This document shows, piece after piece, positions 1 to 5,101 of a stretch of DNA of 5,101 nucleotides. Each line of letters opens with the position of its first letter. Within the stretch, counting starts at the first letter, position 1. Source of the DNA: Holophagaceae bacterium. Its GTDB lineage: Bacteria; Acidobacteriota; Holophagae; Holophagales; Holophagaceae. The notes below the pieces were generated by a model, which was not told the DNA's origin, made no database searches, and saw only the letters and a list, made by a program, of their open reading frames with translations. The translations under genes and the position numbers were made by a program. The stretch lies in contig JANXYT010000307.1 in the NCBI GenBank assembly GCA_025355915.1, forward strand, positions 1 to 5,101, given 5' to 3'.

Positions 1-533
1 GCTTCGGAAACGGGCGCCAGCACGGCGTCGCCGCCCCTGATGACCTTGCGGACGCGCTTCCAGTCATCCAGGCGGCGGACGCCTTCCAGCACGATGCGGG
101 TGACGTCCAGGCTGAGGAGCATGGACTTCTGATGGGAGGCAACACCATCGTGGAACTCGAAAGTGCCCATGCTCCACAGGAAGGTGTCGAAGATGCTCTC
201 CTCCACCTTCAGCTGAAGGATGCGCCGGATCTCGGCTTCGGTCACGAGCTGGCGGTTGACGAGGATGCGGCCAAGCAGTTGCTGCTCGTCCTCCTGGGTG
301 GCCAGGGCCTCCCGGAGCTGGTCCTCGGTGATGCGGTTGAAGGCCAGCAAATACTGGCCCAGGTATTCGCGGGGGTCAGAGGACCAGATGCTGGTGATGC
401 GGCCTTCATGAAAGGCGACCCGCTTGGTGTGCAAGGAGCCCTTGAGTTCCAGGACACCGGTTTTCTTGCCCACGGCCAGCCACTGGAAGATGTCCTCCAG
501 GCCCATGGTCGCCAGATCACCGCTCAGCGCCAA
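1..533 (-). CDS. DUF4388 (PATAN-like) domain protein, 3' end cut by window edge
   Basis: 177 complete codons are visible and the frame is still open at the left edge, so the C-terminus is missing. The start is a TTG at 533 giving MALSGDLATMGLEDIFQWLA; an AGGAGG lies 6 nt upstream and no in-frame ATG precedes it. The next in-frame ATG (residue 10) would remove the conserved GDL opening. Residues 4-50 match the DUF4388/PATAN pattern seen N-terminally in PatA-like regulators: GDL, then LEDIFQWL, then GKKTGVLEL, then a strand and an FHEGRI turn. Residues 55-80 and 86-108 form two similar helical units, each with LG, a hydrophobic stretch, then I/V-TE and a further helix (YLGQYLLAFNRITEDQL and LLGRILVNRQLVTEAEI). 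These resemble the repeats in the N-terminal domain of type II secretion/pilus ATPases (MshEN/GspE-N). An FEFHDG strand follows at about 125-130. Such proteins are usually signalling or regulatory adaptors in the cytoplasm; the partner is unknown. There is no signal peptide. The family call is fairly secure; the role is not known. Confidence 0.85.
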   Translation of the reverse strand, partial: MALSGDLATMGLEDIFQWLAVGKKTGVLELKGSLHTKRVAFHEGRITSIWSSDPREYLGQYLLAFNRITEDQLREALATQEDEQQLLGRILVNRQLVTEAEIRRILQLKVEESIFDTFLWSMGTFEFHDGVASHQKSMLLSLDVTRIVLEGVRRLDDWKRVRKVIRGGDAVLAPVSE

Positions 534-539
534 ATGCCG

Positions 540-545
540 CCTCCT
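540..545 (-). promoter_or_regulatory. Shine-Dalgarno deciding a TTG start
   Basis: AGGAGG on the minus strand, 6 nt before the TTG at 533. It is a near-perfect anti-16S match at normal spacing. It is the main reason for placing the start of the DUF4388 gene at a TTG rather than at the ATG nine codons downstream. Confidence 0.75.
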
Positions 546-569
546 GCCTAGACCAGCCTACCCCGGTCC

Positions 570-598
570 TTGTTAGAAAAGCCATATTCATCAAAAAA
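570..598 (-). promoter_or_regulatory. Weak candidate promoter in AT-rich island before the DUF4388 gene
   Basis: An AT-rich stretch (about 572-603) stands out from the GC-rich surroundings just upstream of the DUF4388 gene. One possible pairing is TTTTTT (593-598) and TAACAA (570-575) with a 17-nt spacer. Each box matches the sigma70 consensus poorly (2/6 and 3/6). A promoter is expected here because a probable terminator lies immediately upstream. The exact boxes are uncertain, and the T-run may belong only to the terminator. Confidence 0.25.
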
Positions 599-620
599 TT
601 ACAAGGGCGCTTCACGCCCT
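593..620 (-). terminator. Probable rho-independent terminator after yvcK
   Basis: Reading the minus strand, AGGGCG (620-615), a TGAAG loop and CGCCCT (609-604) form a perfect 6-bp GC-rich stem. It is followed by TGTAATTTTTT, which ends in six Ts at 598-593. It lies about 40 nt past the yvcK stop codon and before the next gene, the expected place. The stem is short and the T-tract starts about five bases after it, so efficiency is uncertain. Confidence 0.55.
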
Positions 621-659
621 GACCGCCTCATCGGCATTCCCGCTGGCTCCGATAGAGGG

Positions 660-1649
660 TCACAACTTGGCTAGGACCTTGCGGATGGCCTGGTTCAGCA
701 GGTCCGGGTGGTGCCGGGCCTTGGGTGCCTCGATATCCAGCAGAGGGTACCGGTAGACCGGGATGCCCATGATCATGTCGGCTTCAGTGTGAAGGGGTTC
801 ACCACCCTCCTCCTGATACCTCGCCAGCATGTCAGGACGCAGCGGGGCGGCATTGGCGATGATGGCGGAGATCCGCGTCCGGCCCAGGGCCGAGATGGCG
901 GCCACGTGGGCCTCAAGGTCCAGCCCGGAGGTTTCGCCCGGTTCGGTCATGAGGTTCGCGACGTAGACCACGGGGGAGCGCGAGGAAGCGATGGCCTCCT
1001 GCAATTCTTCCAGCAGCAGGTTCGAGATGGTGGAGGTGTAAAGGCTGCCGGGAGAGAGGATGATCAGGTCGGACCTAAGCAGGGCCAGGACAGCCTCGGG
1101 CAAGGACTCGGCCTCCCGTGGCTCCAGCCACAGCCGGGCGAGGGGCGGAAGGCAGGAGCCCACGGCCGTTTCACCCACGTAGCGTCGTCCCTCCATGTCC
1201 TCGGCGCAAAGGGTGACGGGCACGACGGTCGAAGGGAACAGTCGCCCCACGGTCACCAGCACGCTCGAGAGCTGGCGGATGGCTCGAACCCAATCGCCGG
1301 TGAGGTCCGCAAGGGCCCAGAGCATCAGGTTCCCGAGAGAGTGGCCCGCCAGGCTGCCATCGCCTCTGAAACGGTAGTTCAGCAGGTCGGAAAGAGCGGA
1401 ATCTTCAAGCGTGAGCGCCGCCAGGCAGTTGCGCAGGTCACCGGGGGGGATGCCACCCAGTTCAGCCGTCAACCGGCCCGACGAACCGCCGTTATCCGAT
1501 ACAGTGACGATGCCCGTCAGCTTCCAGGGGTCGTGGCTGCGTCCAGCCTCCCCCTTGAGGGCCCGAAGAAGGGCGGCAAGACCGGTACCCCCCCCCAGGG
1601 CGACCACCCGCAAAGGCTGGTCAGCATTGAGACCCGGAGCCTCGACCAT
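660..1649 (-). CDS. yvcK: YvcK/CofD-like gluconeogenesis factor family protein
   Basis: 329 aa, the usual length for the YvcK group of the CofD/UPF0052 family. Family motifs occur in order: VVALGGGTGL at 15-24 (glycine-rich nucleotide/substrate loop), VSDNGGSSGRL at 50-60, PPGDLRNCL at 68-76, YRF at 92-94, AGHSLGNL at 101-108, SPGSLYTS at 199-206 and NLMTEPGET at 232-240. These mark the Rossmann-like fold that binds UDP-sugars in studied YvcK proteins. YvcK is distinguished from the F420-biosynthetic enzyme CofD by the DNGGSSGRL and AGHSLGN motifs and by the absence of other F420 genes here. In Bacillus and mycobacteria, YvcK is cytoplasmic and needed for cell-wall homeostasis and growth on gluconeogenic carbon; no enzymatic activity is firmly established. 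The ATG at 1649 has only a weak AGGGA at about 10-nt spacing. It begins 18 nt after the TPR gene stop, so the two are probably co-transcribed. A run of nine Gs on the coding strand (1588-1596) encodes the glycine loop. The usual rapZ/whiA neighbours are absent. Confidence 0.95.
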   Translation of the reverse strand: MVEAPGLNADQPLRVVALGGGTGLAALLRALKGEAGRSHDPWKLTGIVTVSDNGGSSGRLTAELGGIPPGDLRNCLAALTLEDSALSDLLNYRFRGDGSLAGHSLGNLMLWALADLTGDWVRAIRQLSSVLVTVGRLFPSTVVPVTLCAEDMEGRRYVGETAVGSCLPPLARLWLEPREAESLPEAVLALLRSDLIILSPGSLYTSTISNLLLEELQEAIASSRSPVVYVANLMTEPGETSGLDLEAHVAAISALGRTRISAIIANAAPLRPDMLARYQEEGGEPLHTEADMIMGIPVYRYPLLDIEAPKARHHPDLLNQAIRKVLAKL

Positions 1650-1667
1650 GAAGTGAGGATCCCTGGC

Positions 1668-2201
1668 TCAGCGGCCTTCGGTGAAGGCGAACAGCGGGGA
1701 CTTCCGGATGGGGTTGAAGTCGGGCTCCATGTGCCACTGGAAGACGAAGTCACCTTCGAGGTCCATGGCCTTCTTCAGGCTTTCCGCGGAGGCTTCGGTG
1801 TTCTCGGCCTGGGCGAAGGCGACCGCGCGGAGGTAGTGCAGCGAACCCACGGTGGGGTGGCTCTTGAGGGCCTTTTCGCTGAGCTTGATCGCCTCATCCG
1901 TTTCGTGGCGATTCAGGCAGGCCTGGATCTCGGTGATCGGATCAACGACGGCGGTCTTGGCCGGATGGATCTTGGCGTCTGCCAGGGCGAGGTAGACCTG
2001 GGCCCGGCGTTTCATGGCCCATTCACCGGCCGCCTGGGCCTCGACCATGAGTGATTCCAGGGCTTTCGCGGCTTCGGCGTGCTTGCCCGAGTCCACCAGC
2101 TTCACGGCCTTGGCGAAGGCCGTGGCAAGCGGGGAAGGAACGGCAGGAGCTGACGCCGGGGCGGACTTGGGATCGGGTGTGGTCTTGGCCTTCGTCGCCA
2201 T
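1668..2201 (-). CDS. Small TPR-like helical-repeat protein
   Basis: 177 aa. Residues 1-25 are low-complexity (Lys, Thr, Pro and Ala rich) and not hydrophobic, so there is no signal peptide and a cytoplasmic location is likely. The rest is helical: 26-76 contain a pair of Ala-rich helices (KAVKLVDSGKHAEAAKALESL), 95-112 contain ETDEAIKLSEKALKSHP, and 117-149 contain SLHYLRAVAFAQAENTEASAESLKKAM. The spacing and the small/large residue pattern suit one to two tetratricopeptide-type repeats. The C-terminus ends in EPDFNPIRKSPLFAF; a D-F-x-x-I/L-R-x-x-P-x-F pattern often closes TPR arrays. The ATG at 2201 is chosen because it has a GAGG 7 nt upstream and a strong promoter at 2229-2257. A longer in-frame GTG at 2291 would overlap the permease stop (GTGA) but has no Shine-Dalgarno and would put the promoter inside the gene. 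The protein probably serves as a protein-binding scaffold. Its partner is unknown, and yvcK, 18 nt downstream, is its likely operon mate. Confidence 0.85.
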   Translation of the reverse strand: MATKAKTTPDPKSAPASAPAVPSPLATAFAKAVKLVDSGKHAEAAKALESLMVEAQAAGEWAMKRRAQVYLALADAKIHPAKTAVVDPITEIQACLNRHETDEAIKLSEKALKSHPTVGSLHYLRAVAFAQAENTEASAESLKKAMDLEGDFVFQWHMEPDFNPIRKSPLFAFTEGR

Positions 2202-2222
2202 GCGGAATCCTCGGGAAGCTTT

Positions 2223-2252
2223 GGAGAAACTATAGAGTGACAGGGTTTCTCC
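2223..2252. repeat. Perfect 8+8 bp inverted repeat, candidate operator
   Basis: GGAGAAAC (2223-2230) and GTTTCTCC (2245-2252) are exact reverse complements separated by 14 bp. The half-site centres are 22 bp apart, about two helical turns, which suits a dimeric DNA-binding protein. The repeat overlaps the promoter at 2229-2257: one arm abuts the -35 box and the other overlaps and follows the -10 box. Because the upstream arm lies before the expected transcription start, it cannot form a hairpin in the transcript from this promoter. The regulator is unknown. Confidence 0.5.
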
Positions 2253-2257
2253 GGCAA
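2229..2257 (-). promoter_or_regulatory. Sigma70-like promoter of the TPR-yvcK unit
   Basis: On the minus strand, TTGCCG (2257-2252, 4/6 to consensus) and TATAGT (2234-2229, 5/6) are separated by exactly 17 nt. Transcription would start near 2222, giving a leader of about 20 nt that carries the GAGG Shine-Dalgarno at 2212-2209 before the ATG at 2201. It lies in the 86-bp gap after the permease gene. This is the best promoter match in the window. Confidence 0.65.
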
Positions 2258-2287
2258 ATCCGGGTTCGCGGTCGATAGGGGAAGGAA

Positions 2288-3478
2288 TCACATTTTGAAC
2301 AGTGCTTTTTCGCGGTTCAAAATGCGGGTGGAGACCAGGGTCATGAGCCCGGCCAGGCCGACGGTCATGGTGAAGGCCACCAGGTATTCGACCCAGCTGA
2401 ACTGCTGGCTGAACAGCTTCCGCAGCGCCAGGCAGACGTTCACCACGGGCACGTAGGAGAGGAAGGCCATCTTGTCGACGCCCGGCATCATGGTGAAGAC
2501 ACCGAGGAACAGCACGAGGAAGATGCCCGGCGTGATGGCGGTTCCCGCCTCGATGGTGTTCCTGGCCTGGACCCCCAGGAGCAGGATGAAATTCGCAAAG
2601 AAGAGCCCCAAAGGCACCATGATCATGAAGGTCAGCCCCAGGGTCATGGGGTTGGCGATGGCCGCCATGGCCTGCAGGGAGCCCGTCGACCCGCCGCCCA
2701 TGAAGGGAATCGAGAGGCCGATGCTCAGCAGGTTGAGCAGCGCTGAAATGACGCCCATGCTGAAGATGTAGAGGAGCTTTCCCAGGATGATCTGGCTTCG
2801 GGGCAGCCGAGTGGCCATGAGGCTCAGGAGGGTGTGCCGTTCCTTCTCCCCCGCCGTGGCGTAGATGCCGTGCTGCATGGAGCCTGCATACATCATGATC
2901 ATCAGCATGTAGGGCAACATCCGGCCCAAGACCTTGCCGATTTCCAGGGCGGTATCGGCGGCATTCTTCGCCTCCACCTTCAGGGGATCGGCCAGCTGGG
3001 ATGACGCATTGATGGCCTGCAGGCGCCCCTGGACCCAGGCCTTCTGCTGGGGTTTCAGGGCCTCCTGGAACCGCTTGAAAGCCAATACAGAGGCGTGCTC
3101 GCTCTCATCCTGAGTGGCCGTGACGGTGAAGGTCTCCTGCTTTTGAAGGGCCTCGGCGGCTTTTGGTTCGACCTCAAGGGCGAGTTCCAGCTTCTGGTCC
3201 CGGATGGCCTGCTTCACGTCACCCTCGGGCTTCGGGACCAGCTCGAATTGCTTGGGATCCGCTTTAAGCATGGGGGAGAGCGCCCCCGAAGGGTCCGACA
3301 GGTAGACCCGGCTTGCCTTGTTGCGGTTCTGGTCCGCGTCCCGCTTCCCCATCTTGGCCATCATGCCGAACATGGCGGGATAGAGCAGGAAGGGCAGCAC
3401 GAAGGCAAAGAACATGGTCTTGCGGTCCTTCGAGAGCTCGAGGAACTCCTTCTTGGCGATGAGCAGGGCACCTCTCAT
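2288..3478 (-). CDS. natB: ABC-2 type exporter permease, NatB-like
   Basis: 396 aa, close to the size of NatB-type permeases. The N-terminal MRGALLIAKKEFLELSKDRKT is the usual cytoplasmic amphipathic segment before TM1 (about 21-41). A soluble, charged region of about 140 residues (42-183) follows, probably outside the membrane. Further hydrophobic segments lie at about 184-206, 232-257, 276-303, 314-333 and 363-384. The motif GEKERHTLLSLMATRLPRSQIILGK (from 210) is the conserved cytoplasmic coupling region of NatB/ABC-2 permeases. This subunit forms the membrane pore for the ATPase encoded immediately upstream. Its ATG overlaps the ATPase stop (ATGA) and has a GAGGGAG 7 nt upstream, so translation is coupled and subunit output matched. 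NatAB of Bacillus exports sodium, but relatives carry other substrates, so the symbol denotes family resemblance only and the cargo is unproven. No terminator is visible after the stop, so some read-through into the TPR gene is possible. Confidence 0.9.
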   Translation of the reverse strand: MRGALLIAKKEFLELSKDRKTMFFAFVLPFLLYPAMFGMMAKMGKRDADQNRNKASRVYLSDPSGALSPMLKADPKQFELVPKPEGDVKQAIRDQKLELALEVEPKAAEALQKQETFTVTATQDESEHASVLAFKRFQEALKPQQKAWVQGRLQAINASSQLADPLKVEAKNAADTALEIGKVLGRMLPYMLMIMMYAGSMQHGIYATAGEKERHTLLSLMATRLPRSQIILGKLLYIFSMGVISALLNLLSIGLSIPFMGGGSTGSLQAMAAIANPMTLGLTFMIMVPLGLFFANFILLLGVQARNTIEAGTAITPGIFLVLFLGVFTMMPGVDKMAFLSYVPVVNVCLALRKLFSQQFSWVEYLVAFTMTVGLAGLMTLVSTRILNREKALFKM

Positions 3479-4239
3479 GGGTTGACTCCCTCGGATTCAG
3501 CCGCGAGCTGGAAGAAGACTTCGTCCAGGGTTTTGGCGTGCCGGGATTGCAGAATGTCTCGCGGTGGCGCGTCCCCGTGGAGCTTGCCGTCGAAGATGAT
3601 GCCCACCCGGTCGCAGATGTCTTCGACCATGGGCATGACGTGGGTGGAGACGATCACCGTGCGGCCCTCTTCCCGCATGATGCGCAGCAGGTCCAGTACG
3701 GTCTTGGCGGTGAGCACGTCCAGCCCCGTGGTGGGCTCGTCGAAGATCACCACCTTGGGATCGTGCAGCAGGGCTCGCGCGATGCTCACCTTCTGCTTCT
3801 GGCCCGAGGAGAACCCGTCCATCTTCACATCAGCGAAATCGGCCAGCTGGAGCTTCTCCAGCAGGTGCATGCCCCGGCGCTCGGCGGTGACTGGATCGAC
3901 ATCCTGGAATTCTCCGAAGATCCGAAGGAGTTCCCGGGGCGTGAAGCGGGTGTAGACCCCCATGTCCGTGCTGAGGTAGCCCATGCAGCCGCGCACGGCC
4001 TCAGGCTTCAGCCGGGTGTCGAACCCGCAGACGTTGATGGTGCCCGCATCCGGATCCATCAGGCCCGCGATCATCCGCAGGGTGGTGGATTTTCCCGCAC
4101 CATTGGGCCCCAGCAGTCCATAGATCTCGCCTGGTTTCACGGTGAGGGAAATGCCCCGCACGGCGTCGATGCGCTTGTTGGTTCGGGTCTTGCGATCCTT
4201 CACGGTGAAGGACTTGTGGACCTCGCTCAGGTGGATCAC
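3475..4239 (-). CDS. natA: ABC transporter ATP-binding protein, NatA-like
   Basis: 254 aa from a GTG at 4239, comparable to NatA-type ATPases (about 245 aa). All nucleotide-binding elements are present: Walker A GPNGAGKS at 44-51, signature FSSGQ at 143-147, Walker B VVIFDE at 163-168 with catalytic Glu168, D-loop GLD following it, and the switch His200 in STHVM. The Q-loop position reads GYLSTDMGVY with no glutamine, as is common in the NatA subfamily. Residues 14-23 hold a basic insertion (KDRKTRTNKR) between the first strands. It would hydrolyse ATP in the cytoplasm to power the permease encoded next. The GTG is chosen for its GGAGG 5 nt upstream and because the protein then opens with the standard IHLSEVHKSF strand. 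An upstream in-frame GTG at 4341 would add 34 Arg- and Pro-rich residues unlike the family. The 106-bp gap to uppP contains only weak promoter-like sequence (TAGACT at 4265-4270), so co-transcription with uppP is likely but not certain. The substrate is unknown. Confidence 0.92.
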   Translation of the reverse strand: MIHLSEVHKSFTVKDRKTRTNKRIDAVRGISLTVKPGEIYGLLGPNGAGKSTTLRMIAGLMDPDAGTINVCGFDTRLKPEAVRGCMGYLSTDMGVYTRFTPRELLRIFGEFQDVDPVTAERRGMHLLEKLQLADFADVKMDGFSSGQKQKVSIARALLHDPKVVIFDEPTTGLDVLTAKTVLDLLRIMREEGRTVIVSTHVMPMVEDICDRVGIIFDGKLHGDAPPRDILQSRHAKTLDEVFFQLAAESEGVNP

Positions 4240-4244
4240 CGAGA

Positions 4245-4249
4245 CCTCC
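4245..4249 (-). promoter_or_regulatory. Shine-Dalgarno deciding a GTG start of the ABC ATPase
   Basis: GGAGG on the minus strand, 5 nt before the GTG at 4239. No comparable site precedes the alternative upstream GTG at 4341, which lies just after the uppP stop. This supports the shorter 254-aa product. Confidence 0.65.
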
Positions 4250-4300
4250 GGGTGGGATGGATTCAGTCTAGGAATGTTCCGAAGGCGCGAACCAGCCCAT

Positions 4301-4332
4301 CGGCGAACGGGGCTGTCTGACCGGCGAACGGG
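4301..4332. repeat. Two 11-bp direct repeats with 21-bp period upstream of the ABC ATPase
   Basis: CGGCGAACGGG occurs exactly at 4301-4311 and 4322-4332. A shorter GCGAAC lies at 4287-4292. The 21-bp period is two helical turns, so the copies face the same side of the DNA. One copy overlaps a possible 6-bp hairpin (CAGCCC at 4293-4298 with GGGCTG at 4310-4315) that lacks a T-tract. This could be a binding site for a regulator of the exporter or a chance duplication in GC-rich sequence. Confidence 0.35.
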
Positions 4333-4345
4333 ATCGGGCACGCCA

Positions 4346-5101
4346 TCAGCGGTGGCTGAGCGCCCCGGTGGCCGACAGGGTCAGCATCACCAGGCCCAGG
4401 GCCAGGCAGTAGACCGCGAAGCCGTTGAGCCGGGGCCTGCGGGTGAACCGGTCCAGCAGGCCGATGGCGAGATAGCCAGCGATACCCGCCGCGATCACGC
4501 CCGCGGTGCAGAGCAGAATTGGAGAAAGGGATCCCGGCGGGAAGGCCAATTCAGGTGGAAGGGGTTGGTGATTAAAAATGGGTTTCAGAAGCCCCCGCAG
4601 CTCGACCACCGCCGCGGCGGCGATGGTGGGCATGCCAAGCAGGAAACTGAAGCGCGTCGAGGCCGGGAGCTTCAGGCCGCGAAAGACGCCGATGGAAATG
4701 GTCGATCCCGAGCGGGACAGTCCGAACCCGCCGCCGAGGCCCTGGATGGTGCCCACGGCCAACGCGTCCATCGCCCTCAGATCCCGGAGGTCGCGCCCCG
4801 CCAGATCCTGGTGGTTCAGGTTCGCCCGCTGCTGGCTGAGGCGGTTCGCCACGAAGAGCAGGGCGGATGTGCAGAGCAGGCCCACGCCGTACACCCAGAG
4901 GTGTTCCTTCGCCGCCTCCTTCAAGCCCCGGGTGGCCAGCCCGAAGATCCCCGTGGGAATCATCGCCACGAACAGCCAGAGCGCCAGCCTGCCTCCCTCC
5001 TTGTCCATCCCGAAACAACCCATGACCACCTGGACCAGATCGCGCCGGAAATAAATCATCAAAGCCACCAGCGTGCCCACGTGCAGCAGCACGTCGAAGG
5101 C
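4346..5101 (-). CDS. uppP: Undecaprenyl-diphosphate phosphatase (UppP/BacA), 5' end cut by window edge
   Basis: 251 residues plus stop are visible. The frame runs through the right edge, so the N-terminus, including the first catalytic motif (the Glu-rich EFLP-SS-GH region), is missing. The visible part opens with AFDVLLHVGTLVAL, a hallmark of the family. The second catalytic motif is GLSRSGSTIS at visible residues 127-136, with the essential Arg at 4712-4714. C-terminal family features are FLLGMPTIAAAAVVEL, GYLAIGLLDRF and FAVYCLALGLVML. Several hydrophobic segments, at roughly visible 5-18, 40-57, 68-85, 150-167, 194-216 and 226-242, fit a polytopic inner-membrane protein. The enzyme dephosphorylates undecaprenyl pyrophosphate to recycle the lipid carrier for peptidoglycan and other polymers, and confers bacitracin tolerance. 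Two positions look unusual: Phe replaces the usual Pro before GxSRSG, and Cys stands where an Arg often follows FAVY. Its stop precedes the ABC ATPase gene by 106 bp. Family assignment is secure; activity rests on the unseen N-terminus. Confidence 0.95.
   Translation of the reverse strand, partial: AFDVLLHVGTLVALMIYFRRDLVQVVMGCFGMDKEGGRLALWLFVAMIPTGIFGLATRGLKEAAKEHLWVYGVGLLCTSALLFVANRLSQQRANLNHQDLAGRDLRDLRAMDALAVGTIQGLGGGFGLSRSGSTISIGVFRGLKLPASTRFSFLLGMPTIAAAAVVELRGLLKPIFNHQPLPPELAFPPGSLSPILLCTAGVIAAGIAGYLAIGLLDRFTRRPRLNGFAVYCLALGLVMLTLSATGALSHR

Noticed and set aside
132..551. Plus-strand 139-codon frame and minus-strand 92-codon frame over the left-edge gene
   Set aside because: The other minus frame (1-533) gives a recognisable DUF4388 protein with a strong Shine-Dalgarno. 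These two give low-complexity shadows.
660..1649. CofD (2-phospho-L-lactate transferase of F420 synthesis) as identity of the gene
   Set aside because: The DNGGSSGRL, AGHSLGN and NLMTEPGET motifs fit the YvcK branch, and no F420 biosynthesis gene is nearby.
708..2054. Plus-strand open frame of 448 codons
   Set aside because: It is antisense to yvcK and the TPR gene, whose translations carry clear family motifs. Its translation is Gly-, Gln- and His-rich without recognisable domains, typical of a shadow frame in GC-rich DNA.
2258..2287. Terminator after the permease gene
   Set aside because: Only a 4-bp CCGG/CCGG pairing near the promoter was seen, with no following T-run on the minus strand.
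4265..4300. Promoter between uppP and the ABC ATPase (TAGACT as -10)
   Set aside because: TAGACT matches 4/6, but no acceptable -35 box lies 16-18 nt upstream (GGTTCG or similar). It is too weak to annotate.
3095..4320. Plus-strand open frames of 286 and 260 codons opposite the ABC genes
   Set aside because: They lie antisense to the ATPase and permease, which have intact Walker, signature and coupling motifs. No domain or ribosome site supports them.
4240..4341. N-terminal extension of the ABC ATPase from a GTG at 4341
   Set aside because: It adds 34 Arg/Pro-rich residues not typical of the family and lacks a Shine-Dalgarno. The GTG at 4239 has GGAGG at 5 nt and begins the normal fold.

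Overview
This is a GC-rich bacterial window in which every supportable gene lies on the minus strand. Transcription therefore runs from the right edge (5101) to the left edge (1). Gene content suggests a Gram-negative-type bacterium with large accessory regulatory families: a DUF4388/PATAN-like protein, a NatA/NatB-type exporter, and a small TPR-like protein. An Acidobacteriota (Holophaga/Geothrix-like) or deltaproteobacterial-type source would fit, but this is inferred from gene flavour and composition and is not proven by any marker gene.

Layout in transcription order: (1) the C-terminal 251 residues of an undecaprenyl-diphosphate phosphatase (UppP/BacA), cut by the right edge; (2) a 106-bp gap with an 11-bp direct repeat; (3) an ABC ATPase of the NatA type, starting at a GTG with a good Shine-Dalgarno; (4) its NatB-type permease, overlapping the ATPase by an ATGA; (5) a 177-aa TPR-like helical-repeat protein. 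This last gene has its own strong sigma70-like promoter, interlocked with a perfect 8+8 bp inverted repeat that looks like an operator; (6) 18 bp later, YvcK/CofD-like (gluconeogenesis factor family); (7) a likely intrinsic terminator; (8) a TTG-started DUF4388-domain protein, cut by the left edge.

There are probably three transcription units: uppP-natA-natB, possibly with read-through; tpr-yvcK from the promoter at 2229-2257; and the DUF4388 gene after the terminator at 593-620. UppP recycles the lipid carrier for peptidoglycan. YvcK homologues are needed for normal cell-wall growth on gluconeogenic carbon sources in Bacillus and mycobacteria. The exporter is also an envelope protein. A loose envelope-homeostasis neighbourhood is therefore plausible, but adjacency is the only evidence.

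I found no RNA genes, mobile elements, CRISPR arrays or defence systems. No new multi-gene system is evident. The most distinctive non-coding signal is the operator-like inverted repeat overlapping the TPR-yvcK promoter. Long plus-strand open frames (for example 708-2054) are antisense shadows of the real genes.
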